The notes below the pieces were generated by a model. It did not search any database, was not told the DNA's origin, and saw nothing but the letters and a program-made list of their open reading frames with translations. The position numbers and the translations under genes were made by a program. Source: Iocasia fonsfrigidae (GTDB lineage Bacteria > Bacillota > Halanaerobiia > Halanaerobiales > DTU029). Taken from it: a stretch of DNA of 64,000 nt. The stretch's first letter is position 1. Every line of letters starts with the position of its first letter. The stretch is from assembly GCF_017751145.1 (NCBI RefSeq), contig NZ_CP046640.1, forward strand, positions 1,282,137 to 1,346,136, read 5' to 3'. Of this stretch, positions 34,842 to 44,241 are shown one piece after another.

Positions 34842-37267
34842 GATTAAGCAGTTTCAAGACTGATGTTTTTGCAGGGATAAGTAAGCGGCAGGTAGAATTT
34901 GATAAGGGCTTAAATGTGATTATTGGTCCCAATGAAGCCGGGAAAAGCACCCTTATTGAGGCTATCTATGCTACTATCTTCCAGGAGGCTAGACTACGGA
35001 TGAATTTAGGGGTAGATAAGGACTTTAAGGCCCGCTTTATGCCCTATCCGACTGGTGAGTATATCAATGGTATACTGGAGTTTATTATAGATGGAGAGAA
35101 ATATAAGCTGAAAAAAGAATGGGGTAAGGAACACTCTACTGTCCTGGAACTGCCTGATGGACAGATTCTCAAGAACAGTGACCGTATAAAAAGAAAACTC
35201 AAGGATTTATTTGTTTTTGGCCGGGCCAGCTATGGTAATATTGTCTTTGCCCGGCAGCGTGATGTTAAACAGGCGGTTGAAAGGATAATTGGTAACGATG
35301 ACATTGTCCATACGGTTAGTTCTTTTCTGCGGAAGGCAGTAATGGAACTGGATGGTATATCAGTTGAACATTTGCGCAGCAGGCTTGGAGAGGAAATAGA
35401 TAATCTTGTTAAAAGATGGGATTTAAATAATGATAGGCCGGATAATCCCAACAGGGATATAAATAACCCCTATAAAGTGGGGTATGGTGAGATTTATGAG
35501 GCCTATATTAATAAAGTAAGTATTGAACGTAAAATGAAAAAGGCTCTCGAAATGGAGGAACAGCTGGCCGGTCTGAGCAGGGAATTACAGGCTCTGGAAG
35601 AAGAGCGGCAGGGTCTTAAAACAGAGATTGAGCAGATGGCCGAGATAGAGAATGATGTTGTTAAAAGGGCCAGTCTGGAGCCTGAAATTAAGCGTCTAAA
35701 GGAAAAAACCGGTACCTTAAAAAGGTTAAACAGGGAATGGCCGGTCAGAGCAGATGAGTTAGTCAGGAAAAAAGAGGAATTAAACAACTTGGATAAGAGT
35801 CTAAAAGAGTTGAGTAGGGAAAAGAGTAGGGCCAGAGAAAAGGCCAGACTTAATGAAAGTAGGTCTATCTTAGAAAAGATTAACAGGCTTAAAAAAGAGA
35901 TGCAGGAAAAGTATCAGGAAAGGCAGGAAATAAAGCAGATTACGATAGAAGACATTAAAGAAATGGAATCATATCAGGATATTATTAAAAGAAATAAGGC
36001 AGCTATGGAGGCCGGTACCTTGCTGGGTGTGATAAACAGTGCCTGTGATCAGGTGATACTCACCAGAGGACTGGCAGAGCAGGAAGAAATAGAGGCAGGA
36101 GTGGAATTTAAGGCAGATGGTTATCTACATCTGGTAATTGAGGGAATAGTAGATGTAGAAATAAAATCAGGTGAGATAGATTTTGACAGCCTCCGCCGGG
36201 AATATCAGTTGGCCCAGAGTAAATTTGATAAACTATTAAGTAATTTGGGTGTTGAGAGTATTAATGAGGCCAGGCGTAAAAGAGAGGATTATAATAGATT
36301 AACCAGTGAATTAAATAATCTTAATCAGCAGATTAAAGGGCTATTGGATGGCCGTAAATATGAAGACCTGCAGGAAGAGGCAGGCAAACTTAATGAAATG
36401 GAATTTGTCAGGGATGAAGGGACTGTTGAAAAAGAACTGGATAGGGTAAATAAAGAAAGGAGTAAACTCCTGGCAGAGATAAAGTCCCTGGAGGATAGGA
36501 TTAATAGCTGGCAGGAAGAGTATGGTGATGTAGATAAACTCTTTGAATTAATGGTTAGTATAGGGACTGAACTTAAAGCTATCAAAGGACAGCTGACAGG
36601 GCTGGCAGAACTGCCAGATCAATATGATACAGCAGAGGGGTTTAATAGTTCTCTGACGAGGTTGAGGAAAAAGAAAGAAGAGTTAGACGACAGGTTTACT
36701 AGTAAGAGAGAGGAATTACGGGATATAATGGCTGCTATGCCTGAAGAATCCTATGAAGAACTGCTGGTATCCCGGCAGGACTATCGGAAGCGTTTTGATA
36801 GATTACAGAAGAAGGCCAGGGATTTGATTAAGATAAGGGCTGTTCTGCATAGAAAACTGGCTGAAATGGATAATAATAGTTTTGACCCACTGGTTGATTT
36901 GTTCAGCCGGTATTTATCTATTTTAACAGCCGGAAATTATCAGATTGGGGATGTTAATAATAATTTTCAGTTAAAAATAGTAAATGAAAAAAATAGTTCG
37001 CTGCCTGTAGATATAAATCTACTTTCCTTTGGTACCTATGATGGGGTAGCGCTGGCTTTTAGATTAGCTCTGCTAGAACAGTTATTTAAAGATAGAGAAG
37101 GGTTTATTATCCTGGACGACTGTCTGGTTAACCTTGACCCGGCAAGAAAAAAAGAGGCTGTTACTTTGATAAATAAATTTGCGGAAAAATACCAGGTTAT
37201 TTTCACTACCTGCAATCCGGACACAGCAGATAGTCTGGGCGGCAGGGTGATTGAGTTTACTGCATAA
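34838..37267 (+). CDS. SbcC/YhaN-type Rad50-like ATPase
   Basis: 809 residues: Walker A GPNEAGKST (30-38), then two long coiled-coil arms (about 190-300 and 450-690, rich in Lys/Glu heptads) around a middle domain, and a C-terminal half-site with LLSFGTYDGVALAFRLALLE (signature-like) and Walker B EGFIILDDCLVNLDPARKKEAV. It is shorter than E. coli SbcC and nearer the YhaN/AAA_27 branch. No clear zinc-hook CXXC is visible at the arm tip. It is coupled to the nuclease gene by a 4-bp overlap. Confidence 0.85.
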   Translation: MRLSSFKTDVFAGISKRQVEFDKGLNVIIGPNEAGKSTLIEAIYATIFQEARLRMNLGVDKDFKARFMPYPTGEYINGILEFIIDGEKYKLKKEWGKEHSTVLELPDGQILKNSDRIKRKLKDLFVFGRASYGNIVFARQRDVKQAVERIIGNDDIVHTVSSFLRKAVMELDGISVEHLRSRLGEEIDNLVKRWDLNNDRPDNPNRDINNPYKVGYGEIYEAYINKVSIERKMKKALEMEEQLAGLSRELQALEEERQGLKTEIEQMAEIENDVVKRASLEPEIKRLKEKTGTLKRLNREWPVRADELVRKKEELNNLDKSLKELSREKSRAREKARLNESRSILEKINRLKKEMQEKYQERQEIKQITIEDIKEMESYQDIIKRNKAAMEAGTLLGVINSACDQVILTRGLAEQEEIEAGVEFKADGYLHLVIEGIVDVEIKSGEIDFDSLRREYQLAQSKFDKLLSNLGVESINEARRKREDYNRLTSELNNLNQQIKGLLDGRKYEDLQEEAGKLNEMEFVRDEGTVEKELDRVNKERSKLLAEIKSLEDRINSWQEEYGDVDKLFELMVSIGTELKAIKGQLTGLAELPDQYDTAEGFNSSLTRLRKKKEELDDRFTSKREELRDIMAAMPEESYEELLVSRQDYRKRFDRLQKKARDLIKIRAVLHRKLAEMDNNSFDPLVDLFSRYLSILTAGNYQIGDVNNNFQLKIVNEKNSSLPVDINLLSFGTYDGVALAFRLALLEQLFKDREGFIILDDCLVNLDPARKKEAVTLINKFAEKYQVIFTTCNPDTADSLGGRVIEFTA

Positions 37268-37306
37268 AGGAAAGAATTATATGCCAGGAAGTGAGGTTAA
37301 AGATTT

Positions 37307-39928
37307 ATGAAATTTAGCTATCTGGATTATCAGGAAGACCTTCTTGCCAGGGCTGTCAGTAGTGAAAGCCCCGGGGTTTATGTCTTTGATAACTTTAATA
37401 ATCTATTAACTGCCCGGAGGTATTATCAGCGGCCTTTTCTGCAGGAAGAGAGCATTTTTTTGACTATGGATGACTTAAAAGAGAAATTATTTCCGACAGA
37501 TAGGCTTATTTTGAAAGAGGAAAAACGCAGTATTTTCTTTTATAATTTACTTACTGCTGAAGAAAAAGAAAGACTAAGAATAGATAATTACTTTGATGTG
37601 ATTGACCTGGCAGCTGATTTCTTTAAACTATATGATGAATTCAATGAATATAGCATATCGGAAATAGAAGAAAAAATCAAACTACAGGATTGGCAGTTAG
37701 AAAAATATAGAATCCTGCGGCAATTGCGGGAACGTTATTTATCTAAAATGGAAGACTCTAATTATACTGACCAGACACTTGTTTTTGACTTTCAGAATTT
37801 TGATCCAGCCTATTTTACTGCTTACAGGGAGTTTATCTTGGTCAATATTATTAATTTTACTCCTGTAGAAAAAAGGCTACTAGCAGAACTGGAAGCTGCT
37901 GGTAAGTCTGTTCACCTGTATTTACAGATCAAGTGGGAGGATTATAATGAAGAGAATTTACAGCTCAATAAACTAAGCCTTCCTGAAGAAATAGAGACAG
38001 AAGTAAAACTTTACCATAGTGAGGAAGGCCTACTACAAGTGGCCAACCTTTTATGCTATAGAGAGTTAGCTTATCACGGGACTCAGTCCTTAACTGTGCT
38101 GGATGCTGCTTATAATGACAGTGATTACCAGCGTTTACTATCTTCAAATAGGGTTAAGGTAAAGAGAGAGATTAGTTTTATTGAAACCAAGATCTATAAA
38201 TTCCTGGAATCACTTTATAGTATCCTGTCAGCAGCTGATCTCAGTCATGGTTTCTTAAAATTAGAGATAAAGGAATTATTGGAGGCCTGTTATTTTCCGG
38301 AGTTTTGTGCTCACTATCGAATTGATAGTAACTCTCTTGCTGCTTTAAAGGGGCTTGCTGCTGAGGATTATGTTTATCTGACAGAGGATTTAATCGAAAG
38401 CAACTATCATGAAGACCTGGCTGTCTTTAAACTTATCTTTGCCGAAATGAGGAAAATTTTTACAGTAAAAGGCCTTAGGGAGTTATGCAGCATCCTGGAG
38501 GAGATAGATTTCAGCATATTAGATGATGAATTATTCACTGATAATATTACTCAATATTTTGATGGGCTTTTAGAACTTAGTTCTATTGAAGAAATTGGGC
38601 TAGTTGATTCCTGGGTAAATTACTTTAATAGTATTCCCCAGGGCCTTTTTCTTCTGACTATAAATTACCTGAAGTTTAAGAAAGTAATATTGCTGGATAA
38701 TAAAGAAAAACCCTTGCTGGAGATTGAAGACCTGCTGTCAGCTTCACACAGCAGGAGGGAAGAACTAATTATTACTAATGCCTCCCGAGGAATTATTCCT
38801 TCCCGGACAGGGGGCGGGTTTCTTCTTACTGAGAAACAGCGGGCAGAACTCGGTCTGCCGACTAATGAAGAAAGGGCTTTAAGGGATAAATATTATTTCT
38901 TCCGCCATCTTTTTAGCAGTCAAAGAGCTGTGATTTATAGTCTGCAGAATCAGGACACTAATCTAACGACCAGCTCTTTTATTGAAGAGATAAGGCTGGC
39001 TTATGGTCTGGAAATCAATAATTTACCTATTACAGCCTGGGATTATCCCACTCTTATCAGGAGTATTTTTATTAATGAAGATGATGTTTTGCTTAAAAAG
39101 CTGTCAGCCAGGAACAGGGAAAGGGATAAATTATTGATAGAAGAGGTGGACTTTCCAGATGATAGTTATTATCTAAGTTATTATAAATATCAGGTTTTAA
39201 AGGATTGCTTTTATAAATTCTATCTCAGCTGTATTGCTCAACTGGAGGATGAACAGTTTGTATTCAAGAAAGAACTGAGTCCCAGGTTACTGGGTATAAT
39301 TGTACATGAGGTATTTGACAAGCTAATTACTGCCAGCAGTTTAGCTAATCCACCAGCCATTAAAGAGATTAGAGGAATTATTGAAGAGAAGATGGCCATA
39401 TATGATCTAAAGATTAATGATTACTATAAAAAATACTATGAAAAAATACTGGTAGGGAAAATTCAGGACTCTATCATTTATTTTTTTAAGGTTATGGGAA
39501 GAAGGGTTAATAGTAATATCAGGAATATAAAAACAGAATGGCAGATTGGCGGTTCTAAGAACACCCCTTTTTTCCAGGGTGATAGTTTTAGCCTTTATCT
39601 CAGAGGGAGAATAGACCTTCTACTTGAGTTTGATGACAGAAAACAGATTATTGATTTTAAAACCGGTGGTAGTAGTTTAGATCAGCTTGATTTCTATTCA
39701 CTACTGCTAGATGAGCAATCAGGGTCACAGGTTCAAGTAGAAAAAGGGATTTATTCACTTATGGATGAAAGATACCTGCGAGGTTATCCTGGTGGTGAAA
39801 TGGAACTGGCAGATGAAATTACCAATAATGCTAAAAATTTGACTGTCAGTGAGGAATATAAAGCCAGTTATAAAGCAAGATGTAAGGATTGTATCTATCT
39901 GGATATCTGTAGGGTGGTGATCAGATGA
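37307..39928 (+). CDS. addB: AddB-like helicase-nuclease subunit
   Basis: 873 residues resembling the AddB (RexB) subunit of the AddAB end-resection complex. The N-terminal helicase-like half lacks a real Walker A, as in many AddB relatives. The C-terminus has a PD-(D/E)XK nuclease of RecB type: LLGIIVHEVFDKL, GRIDLLLEFDDRKQIIDFKTGG (catalytic Asp, Asp/Lys). Cysteines CFYKFYLSC before the nuclease and CKDCIYLDIC at the very end are placed to hold the 4Fe-4S pin known for AddB. It overlaps addA by 4 bp. It is shorter than the Bacillus protein (about 1160). Confidence 0.8.
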   Translation: MKFSYLDYQEDLLARAVSSESPGVYVFDNFNNLLTARRYYQRPFLQEESIFLTMDDLKEKLFPTDRLILKEEKRSIFFYNLLTAEEKERLRIDNYFDVIDLAADFFKLYDEFNEYSISEIEEKIKLQDWQLEKYRILRQLRERYLSKMEDSNYTDQTLVFDFQNFDPAYFTAYREFILVNIINFTPVEKRLLAELEAAGKSVHLYLQIKWEDYNEENLQLNKLSLPEEIETEVKLYHSEEGLLQVANLLCYRELAYHGTQSLTVLDAAYNDSDYQRLLSSNRVKVKREISFIETKIYKFLESLYSILSAADLSHGFLKLEIKELLEACYFPEFCAHYRIDSNSLAALKGLAAEDYVYLTEDLIESNYHEDLAVFKLIFAEMRKIFTVKGLRELCSILEEIDFSILDDELFTDNITQYFDGLLELSSIEEIGLVDSWVNYFNSIPQGLFLLTINYLKFKKVILLDNKEKPLLEIEDLLSASHSRREELIITNASRGIIPSRTGGGFLLTEKQRAELGLPTNEERALRDKYYFFRHLFSSQRAVIYSLQNQDTNLTTSSFIEEIRLAYGLEINNLPITAWDYPTLIRSIFINEDDVLLKKLSARNRERDKLLIEEVDFPDDSYYLSYYKYQVLKDCFYKFYLSCIAQLEDEQFVFKKELSPRLLGIIVHEVFDKLITASSLANPPAIKEIRGIIEEKMAIYDLKINDYYKKYYEKILVGKIQDSIIYFFKVMGRRVNSNIRNIKTEWQIGGSKNTPFFQGDSFSLYLRGRIDLLLEFDDRKQIIDFKTGGSSLDQLDFYSLLLDEQSGSQVQVEKGIYSLMDERYLRGYPGGEMELADEITNNAKNLTVSEEYKASYKARCKDCIYLDICRVVIR

Positions 39929-42900
39929 ATAAAATTCTTAAGGCCAGTGCTGGGACAGGGAAGACCTATCGGCTATCATTAGAATATATTGCTGCCCTAC
40001 TGGAGGGGGAGTATTTTAAAGAAATTGTAGTGATGACCTTTACCAGGAAGGCCACTGCTGAGATTAGAGAAAGGATTATTGAGCAGATCGAGGATATTCT
40101 TGCTAAGGGTGATAATAGTGATGTTTTTCTCAATCTAAAAGGAATATACCCTCAAATTTCCCTGGATATAGATGGTCTTCAGGAGATCTACCGGGAAATG
40201 CTGGTCAATAAAGATGAGATTAATATTTTTACAATCGACAGTTTTATCAATAAAATTTTCAGGGAGACTGTTGCCCCTTATCTGGGTGTGTATGATTATC
40301 AGATTATTGATAACCAGCAGAATCAGGAGTTTATTGAAGGTGTTTTTAAGCAAATACTTGATAATCCTGAAGATTTTGCGGTGATGGAAAAATTTTTATC
40401 TGCTAACACAGAAAGGTTTATTGAACCATATCTCTCTTTAATTACGCAAATTCTAAATAATAGATGGAAGTTTTTGTTAATTAATTATCAAAGCCGGGGC
40501 AATAAAAGCTTAGGTAGTCTGACTGATAGTCTGGATGACTGTCTGGATATTCTAAATAATATAGCCCGGGAAAAGGATAAAGAGCTTTCCGAGGATTTTT
40601 ATGTAAAGGATTTTAAAAATCTAATGGAAGACTACGGCAGGGAGGAACTGGCTGTTAAAAAGGAGTTGATCATTAAAAACCAGAACTTATTTTTTAATAA
40701 AAGTTTCTGGAATGGTAGTAAGGTACGCGGCAAAAAGGTTGCTGATTTGAAAGAGTCCCTTGAACTGGGCTATGAGCAATTCCGTCAGCAGCTGGCAGCC
40801 TATATCTATAATAAAGAGATGCTACCTTATGAAGAAGAGGTTTTTAGTTTTTCCCGACGTATCTTTAAGATCTATGACCAGCTTAAATTTAAAGAGGGTG
40901 CATTTACCCATGCAGATATTAGTAATTATACCTACAAATATTTCGGACAGGAGGAGTTGGGGCTAATTGCTAATGGTGAAATTAGTGATTATTTCTATGA
41001 GGTTTCAGGTATGAAAGTGAAGAGTCTTTTTATCGATGAATTTCAGGATACCAGTATTCTGCAGTGGAAGATAATTAAACCCCTCTTAGATAGGGCTGAT
41101 AAAGTTATTACAGTTGGAGATGAAAAACAGTCTATTTACGGCTGGCGTGGCGGAGAAAAAGAGCTGTTTTCTCGTCTGGATAGGATACTTGATAGTGAGA
41201 GTGAGTCCCTGAAAACCTGCTACCGCAGTGAAAGAGAGATAGTCGACTTTATTAACCGTTTTTTCCTTAATCTACCTGTTGACTGGGATTATCAGGGGGT
41301 AGATTATCTACCTTTTAAAAACGGCGGTTTTCTTGAGGTGCTAATTGGGGGTGAGAATACCTTAATAAATACGGAGACAAAGACTTTTCAGAAATTTAGC
41401 CAGGAAAAACAGGCTGCAGCTCGGGAACTTAACCAGCTAATCAGGGTCGATTTGAAAAGGGAGATAGCAGAGAGGATTGCAGAGCTGCCTTCATACAGTA
41501 AAGTTGGTATCTTATGCCGCTCGAATACTGACCTGGTTGATATTGCTGCTGAACTGGATAGGGCAGGTATTCCCTATGTACTGGAGAGTAAGGATAGTAT
41601 TATTGAACACGTGGCAGTTAAAGCACTTTATTTTCTTTTGAACTACCTGCTTTATAATGATTATTTTCAATTACTTAGGTTTTTACGTAGTGATCTGGCT
41701 GGTATAAATAATAGGATTTTAAAGTATTTATTACAAAATAGGGATAAAATTGAATCTTTCATGAATGGTGATGATATTGTTCTGGAGTATGAAGACTTGG
41801 GAGAGCTGCTTAAAGAAATCAGGTTGATGAAAACCCTTCCCTATCAGGTGCTGACAAATATGATTATAGAGAAGACGGGTGTTATTAAGTACTATGGTGA
41901 TAATAGTGCTGCCCTGCGAAATATTTACTATTTCTTCGAATTAATGCGCGGCTTTAATTCTTTAGTGGATTTTATGACTTATTTAGAAGAAAATAAAGAT
42001 AGTGATGAATTAAAACAGTTAGGGGTGAAGGGTGAAAATGTTGTCAGTCTGATGACTATCCATAAAGCTAAAGGATTATCCTTTGAGACAGAATTTTTCT
42101 ACTGGTCTCCCGGGGGGAACCGAGGTGGCAGTTCCAGCAGTCTGGAGTTTTATATAAGTTTTGATCAGGATTTTGAAGAAATAGAGGATTATCTCCTAAC
42201 AGATACCAAATATGAGAAGATCTTTGCTTATCTGGGGATTAATTTTGCTGAAGAATACGCTGAACGTGAACTTATGGAGGAGATTAACAATCTATATGTT
42301 GCTCTCAGCAGGCCAGAAAGGAATCTTTTTTTCTATATTGAAGGTCCCCGCAAACTTACAGTAGATGCTCAGGGCAGGTGTTGGGGAAATAGTAGTTATG
42401 AATTCTATGAAGGGGCCTTACTGGCAGCTGTTAAACTCCCTTCACTCTGTGAACTGGCAGAGAGAAAGCAGTTTGGTAAATTAATAGTAAGTGAGGACCT
42501 AAGAGATCTTGTAGATAATAAAATCCCTGATTTGAGTCAATATTTTAGGCCACTGGAGTTGACAGGGGAGATAGTAGAGGAAACGGCTGAACAAAAGGAT
42601 TATAAGATGACCCTGGCAAAAGAGATTGATCGGATTGAGGGGTTGGCTGTTCATTACTACCTGGAACATATTACTTATGCAAATAGTGTTGAAAAGGATT
42701 ATGCCGCTAAAATAACCAAAGCCAGATACGGTAATATTATGGGTTTTAAGAGGATAGAAGGTCTTATAAGAAGAATAGAGGAGTTTATTGAGAATAACCC
42801 CCTATATTTTGCTGAACACTGGACAGTTTTTACAGAATATGAATTAAGTGATGGCGAGAGGACATACCGTATTGATAGGCTTTTACTAGATGAAAAAGCA

Positions 42901-43032
42901 GGGGAAATAATGATACTGGATTATAAAAGCGGTATCAGCAGGGAACAATCACAGTTAGATAAATATAAGGAATTGGTTGCCAGTAAAACTGAGGGAAGTT
43001 ATGTTATTAAGACAGAATTTCTACTTATTTAA
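39925..43032 (+). CDS. addA: AddA-like helicase-nuclease subunit
   Basis: 1035 residues, a superfamily 1 UvrD-like helicase with nuclease tail. Walker A ASAGTGKT (7-14), motif Ia VVMTFTRKATAEIRERI, motif II LFIDEFQDTSILQW, motif III TVGDEKQSIYGWRGGE, motif IV TCYRSEREI, motif V VVSLMTIHKAKGLSFE, motif VI NNLYVALSRPERNLF. The C-terminal RecB-type nuclease is seen at YRIDRLLLDEKAGEIMILDYKSG. Together with AddB it processes double-strand breaks for RecA loading. It ends overlapping, tail to tail, with an unknown minus-strand gene by 8 bp. Confidence 0.9.
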   Translation: MNKILKASAGTGKTYRLSLEYIAALLEGEYFKEIVVMTFTRKATAEIRERIIEQIEDILAKGDNSDVFLNLKGIYPQISLDIDGLQEIYREMLVNKDEINIFTIDSFINKIFRETVAPYLGVYDYQIIDNQQNQEFIEGVFKQILDNPEDFAVMEKFLSANTERFIEPYLSLITQILNNRWKFLLINYQSRGNKSLGSLTDSLDDCLDILNNIAREKDKELSEDFYVKDFKNLMEDYGREELAVKKELIIKNQNLFFNKSFWNGSKVRGKKVADLKESLELGYEQFRQQLAAYIYNKEMLPYEEEVFSFSRRIFKIYDQLKFKEGAFTHADISNYTYKYFGQEELGLIANGEISDYFYEVSGMKVKSLFIDEFQDTSILQWKIIKPLLDRADKVITVGDEKQSIYGWRGGEKELFSRLDRILDSESESLKTCYRSEREIVDFINRFFLNLPVDWDYQGVDYLPFKNGGFLEVLIGGENTLINTETKTFQKFSQEKQAAARELNQLIRVDLKREIAERIAELPSYSKVGILCRSNTDLVDIAAELDRAGIPYVLESKDSIIEHVAVKALYFLLNYLLYNDYFQLLRFLRSDLAGINNRILKYLLQNRDKIESFMNGDDIVLEYEDLGELLKEIRLMKTLPYQVLTNMIIEKTGVIKYYGDNSAALRNIYYFFELMRGFNSLVDFMTYLEENKDSDELKQLGVKGENVVSLMTIHKAKGLSFETEFFYWSPGGNRGGSSSSLEFYISFDQDFEEIEDYLLTDTKYEKIFAYLGINFAEEYAERELMEEINNLYVALSRPERNLFFYIEGPRKLTVDAQGRCWGNSSYEFYEGALLAAVKLPSLCELAERKQFGKLIVSEDLRDLVDNKIPDLSQYFRPLELTGEIVEETAEQKDYKMTLAKEIDRIEGLAVHYYLEHITYANSVEKDYAAKITKARYGNIMGFKRIEGLIRRIEEFIENNPLYFAEHWTVFTEYELSDGERTYRIDRLLLDEKAGEIMILDYKSGISREQSQLDKYKELVASKTEGSYVIKTEFLLI

Positions 43033-43597
43033 AGAGTTCTCTTAAATTATCAGCTGTTAGCTGTCTGGAATTTATCCCCATCTGTTTTAGCTGGGTAACC
43101 CCCGGGTCAAAGATAATAAGGCTGAAATAATCCAGGAGTTCGTCATCCATCAACTGCTGCATATTTTTTAAAGTATCTTTTTCATCTTTACTTTTATTTC
43201 TTATATAATAACGGGCACCGGGTATGGGCATTAAGGATTTAAAACTGGTAGACTGCCATATTTTATTTGCTAAATAAAATAAAACTTCATGGGCAGTTCT
43301 ATCTTTTTTAAAGAGACTGGTAAAGATTGACTGGCTGCTGTTATCGGGTACTTTTTGATAATTGTAGGCCAGCTTATTTTCCCTTAGAAAATTGAGTATT
43401 TTTTTGGTATATTCTGTAGGGTTGTTTACTGTATTGGAGAAACGAGAGCTGTTAATTTCGATAACCATATCCTTATCTCCAATCAAGGTATTAAGTATCT
43501 TATAGTTAAGACCTCTGTCTTTACCCTGATAGGTCAGGGTATATTGTGCTGAGTCAAGTGAGGGTTCCTGCTTATTTTCTTTAATTTTGATTTTCAT
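43025..43597 (-). CDS. Uncharacterised protein convergent with addA
   Basis: 190 residues with no motif I recognise. The N-terminus is Lys/Glu-rich; the middle (IEINSSRFSNTVNNPTEYTKKILNFLREN) looks like a small mixed fold; the C-terminus has DDELLDYFSLIIFDPGVTQLKQMGI. No signal peptide, no membrane helix, no cysteines. Its stop overlaps the addA stop by 8 bp on the other strand, and a structured repeat element lies just upstream. It has a Lys-rich start preceded by aggt. I cannot assign a function. Confidence 0.6.
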   Translation of the reverse strand: MKIKIKENKQEPSLDSAQYTLTYQGKDRGLNYKILNTLIGDKDMVIEINSSRFSNTVNNPTEYTKKILNFLRENKLAYNYQKVPDNSSQSIFTSLFKKDRTAHEVLFYLANKIWQSTSFKSLMPIPGARYYIRNKSKDEKDTLKNMQQLMDDELLDYFSLIIFDPGVTQLKQMGINSRQLTADNLRELFK

Positions 43598-43660
43598 TTG
43601 AAAAACCTACCTTTTTTATGCTTAAATTATGATTTTTAGGCTTATGAATGACATTGAAGA

Positions 43661-43790
43661 CCGACAAATATATTTACTTACCTTGTCGTGCACTACGGCG
43701 TCCTGCCTTCGTTTACTGTCGAGAAATTGTCTTCCAGCGTCCATGCCTCCAGACAATTTCTAGAGTCGTTCAGTAAATATATTTATCTAG
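43661..43790. repeat. Structured dispersed repeat element, short copy
   Basis: 130 bp with the same ordered blocks as the 243-bp element at 3106-3348: CCGACAAATATATTT, TTGTCGTGCACTAC, GCGTCCTGC, TTTACTGTCGAGAAATTGTC, CAATTTCTAGAGTCGT and an inverted end TAAATATATTTATCTAG. The inner stem AGAAATTGTCT/AGACAATTTCT is perfect over 11 bp here, while the long copy has extra sequence between the arms. Non-coding. Confidence 0.75.
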
Positions 43791-43805
43791 TTTATAATAA
43801 TTATT

Positions 43806-43836
43806 GATTAAGTCTGGATAGCCGTTTAGCCACTTT
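43806..43836. repeat. Short dispersed repeat unit, copy 3
   Basis: GATTAAGTCTGGATAGCCGTTTAGCCA, a diverged copy of the units at 3030 and 3411, again next to the palindromic repeat element. Confidence 0.55.
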
Positions 43837-43881
43837 GATCTTCTAAATATATCTTAGCATATTTAAAAGTAGACTACAAGG

Positions 43882-43920
43882 AAAAAACCACTCTTTGGGG
43901 GGTACCAAAGGTGGTTTTTT
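43882..43920. terminator. Terminator, symmetrical
   Basis: AAAAAACCAC/GTGGTTTTTT outer arms with an inner TTTGG/CCAAA and a 6-nt loop, so it could work in either direction. The region from here to the MATE promoter at 44144 shows nothing else. Confidence 0.75.
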
Positions 43921-44143
43921 AAGTGAAAAAGTTATTGTGGTTATTATATAATAATTGTCTCTTCATGTAAACAGAAAAAGCGAAATTAATTGAATTTGTA
44001 ATGTTTTTTATGAGTTTAATTATATATTAGTACTGAAAGTAATCAAAAGTTAATGTATTTAATAAAAGATAAGTAGCAAAGTCTAAATTTGTTTTCTTAA
44101 TAATATAATAAGAGAATGAATTATATTTTTAATTAATTTGTTG

Positions 44144-44172
44144 TTGACTTAGTAAGCAGATACTGCTAGAAT
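44144..44172 (+). promoter_or_regulatory. Promoter of MATE transporter gene
   Basis: TTGACT (44144-44149), 17-bp spacer, TAGAAT (44167-44172), 70 bp before the start codon. Confidence 0.65.
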
Positions 44173-44241
44173 GAATAAAGTATTTAATATATTGGTAAAT
44201 TTTATAGGTATAAAGAGTTGTTGAAGGTAGGTGAATATATT

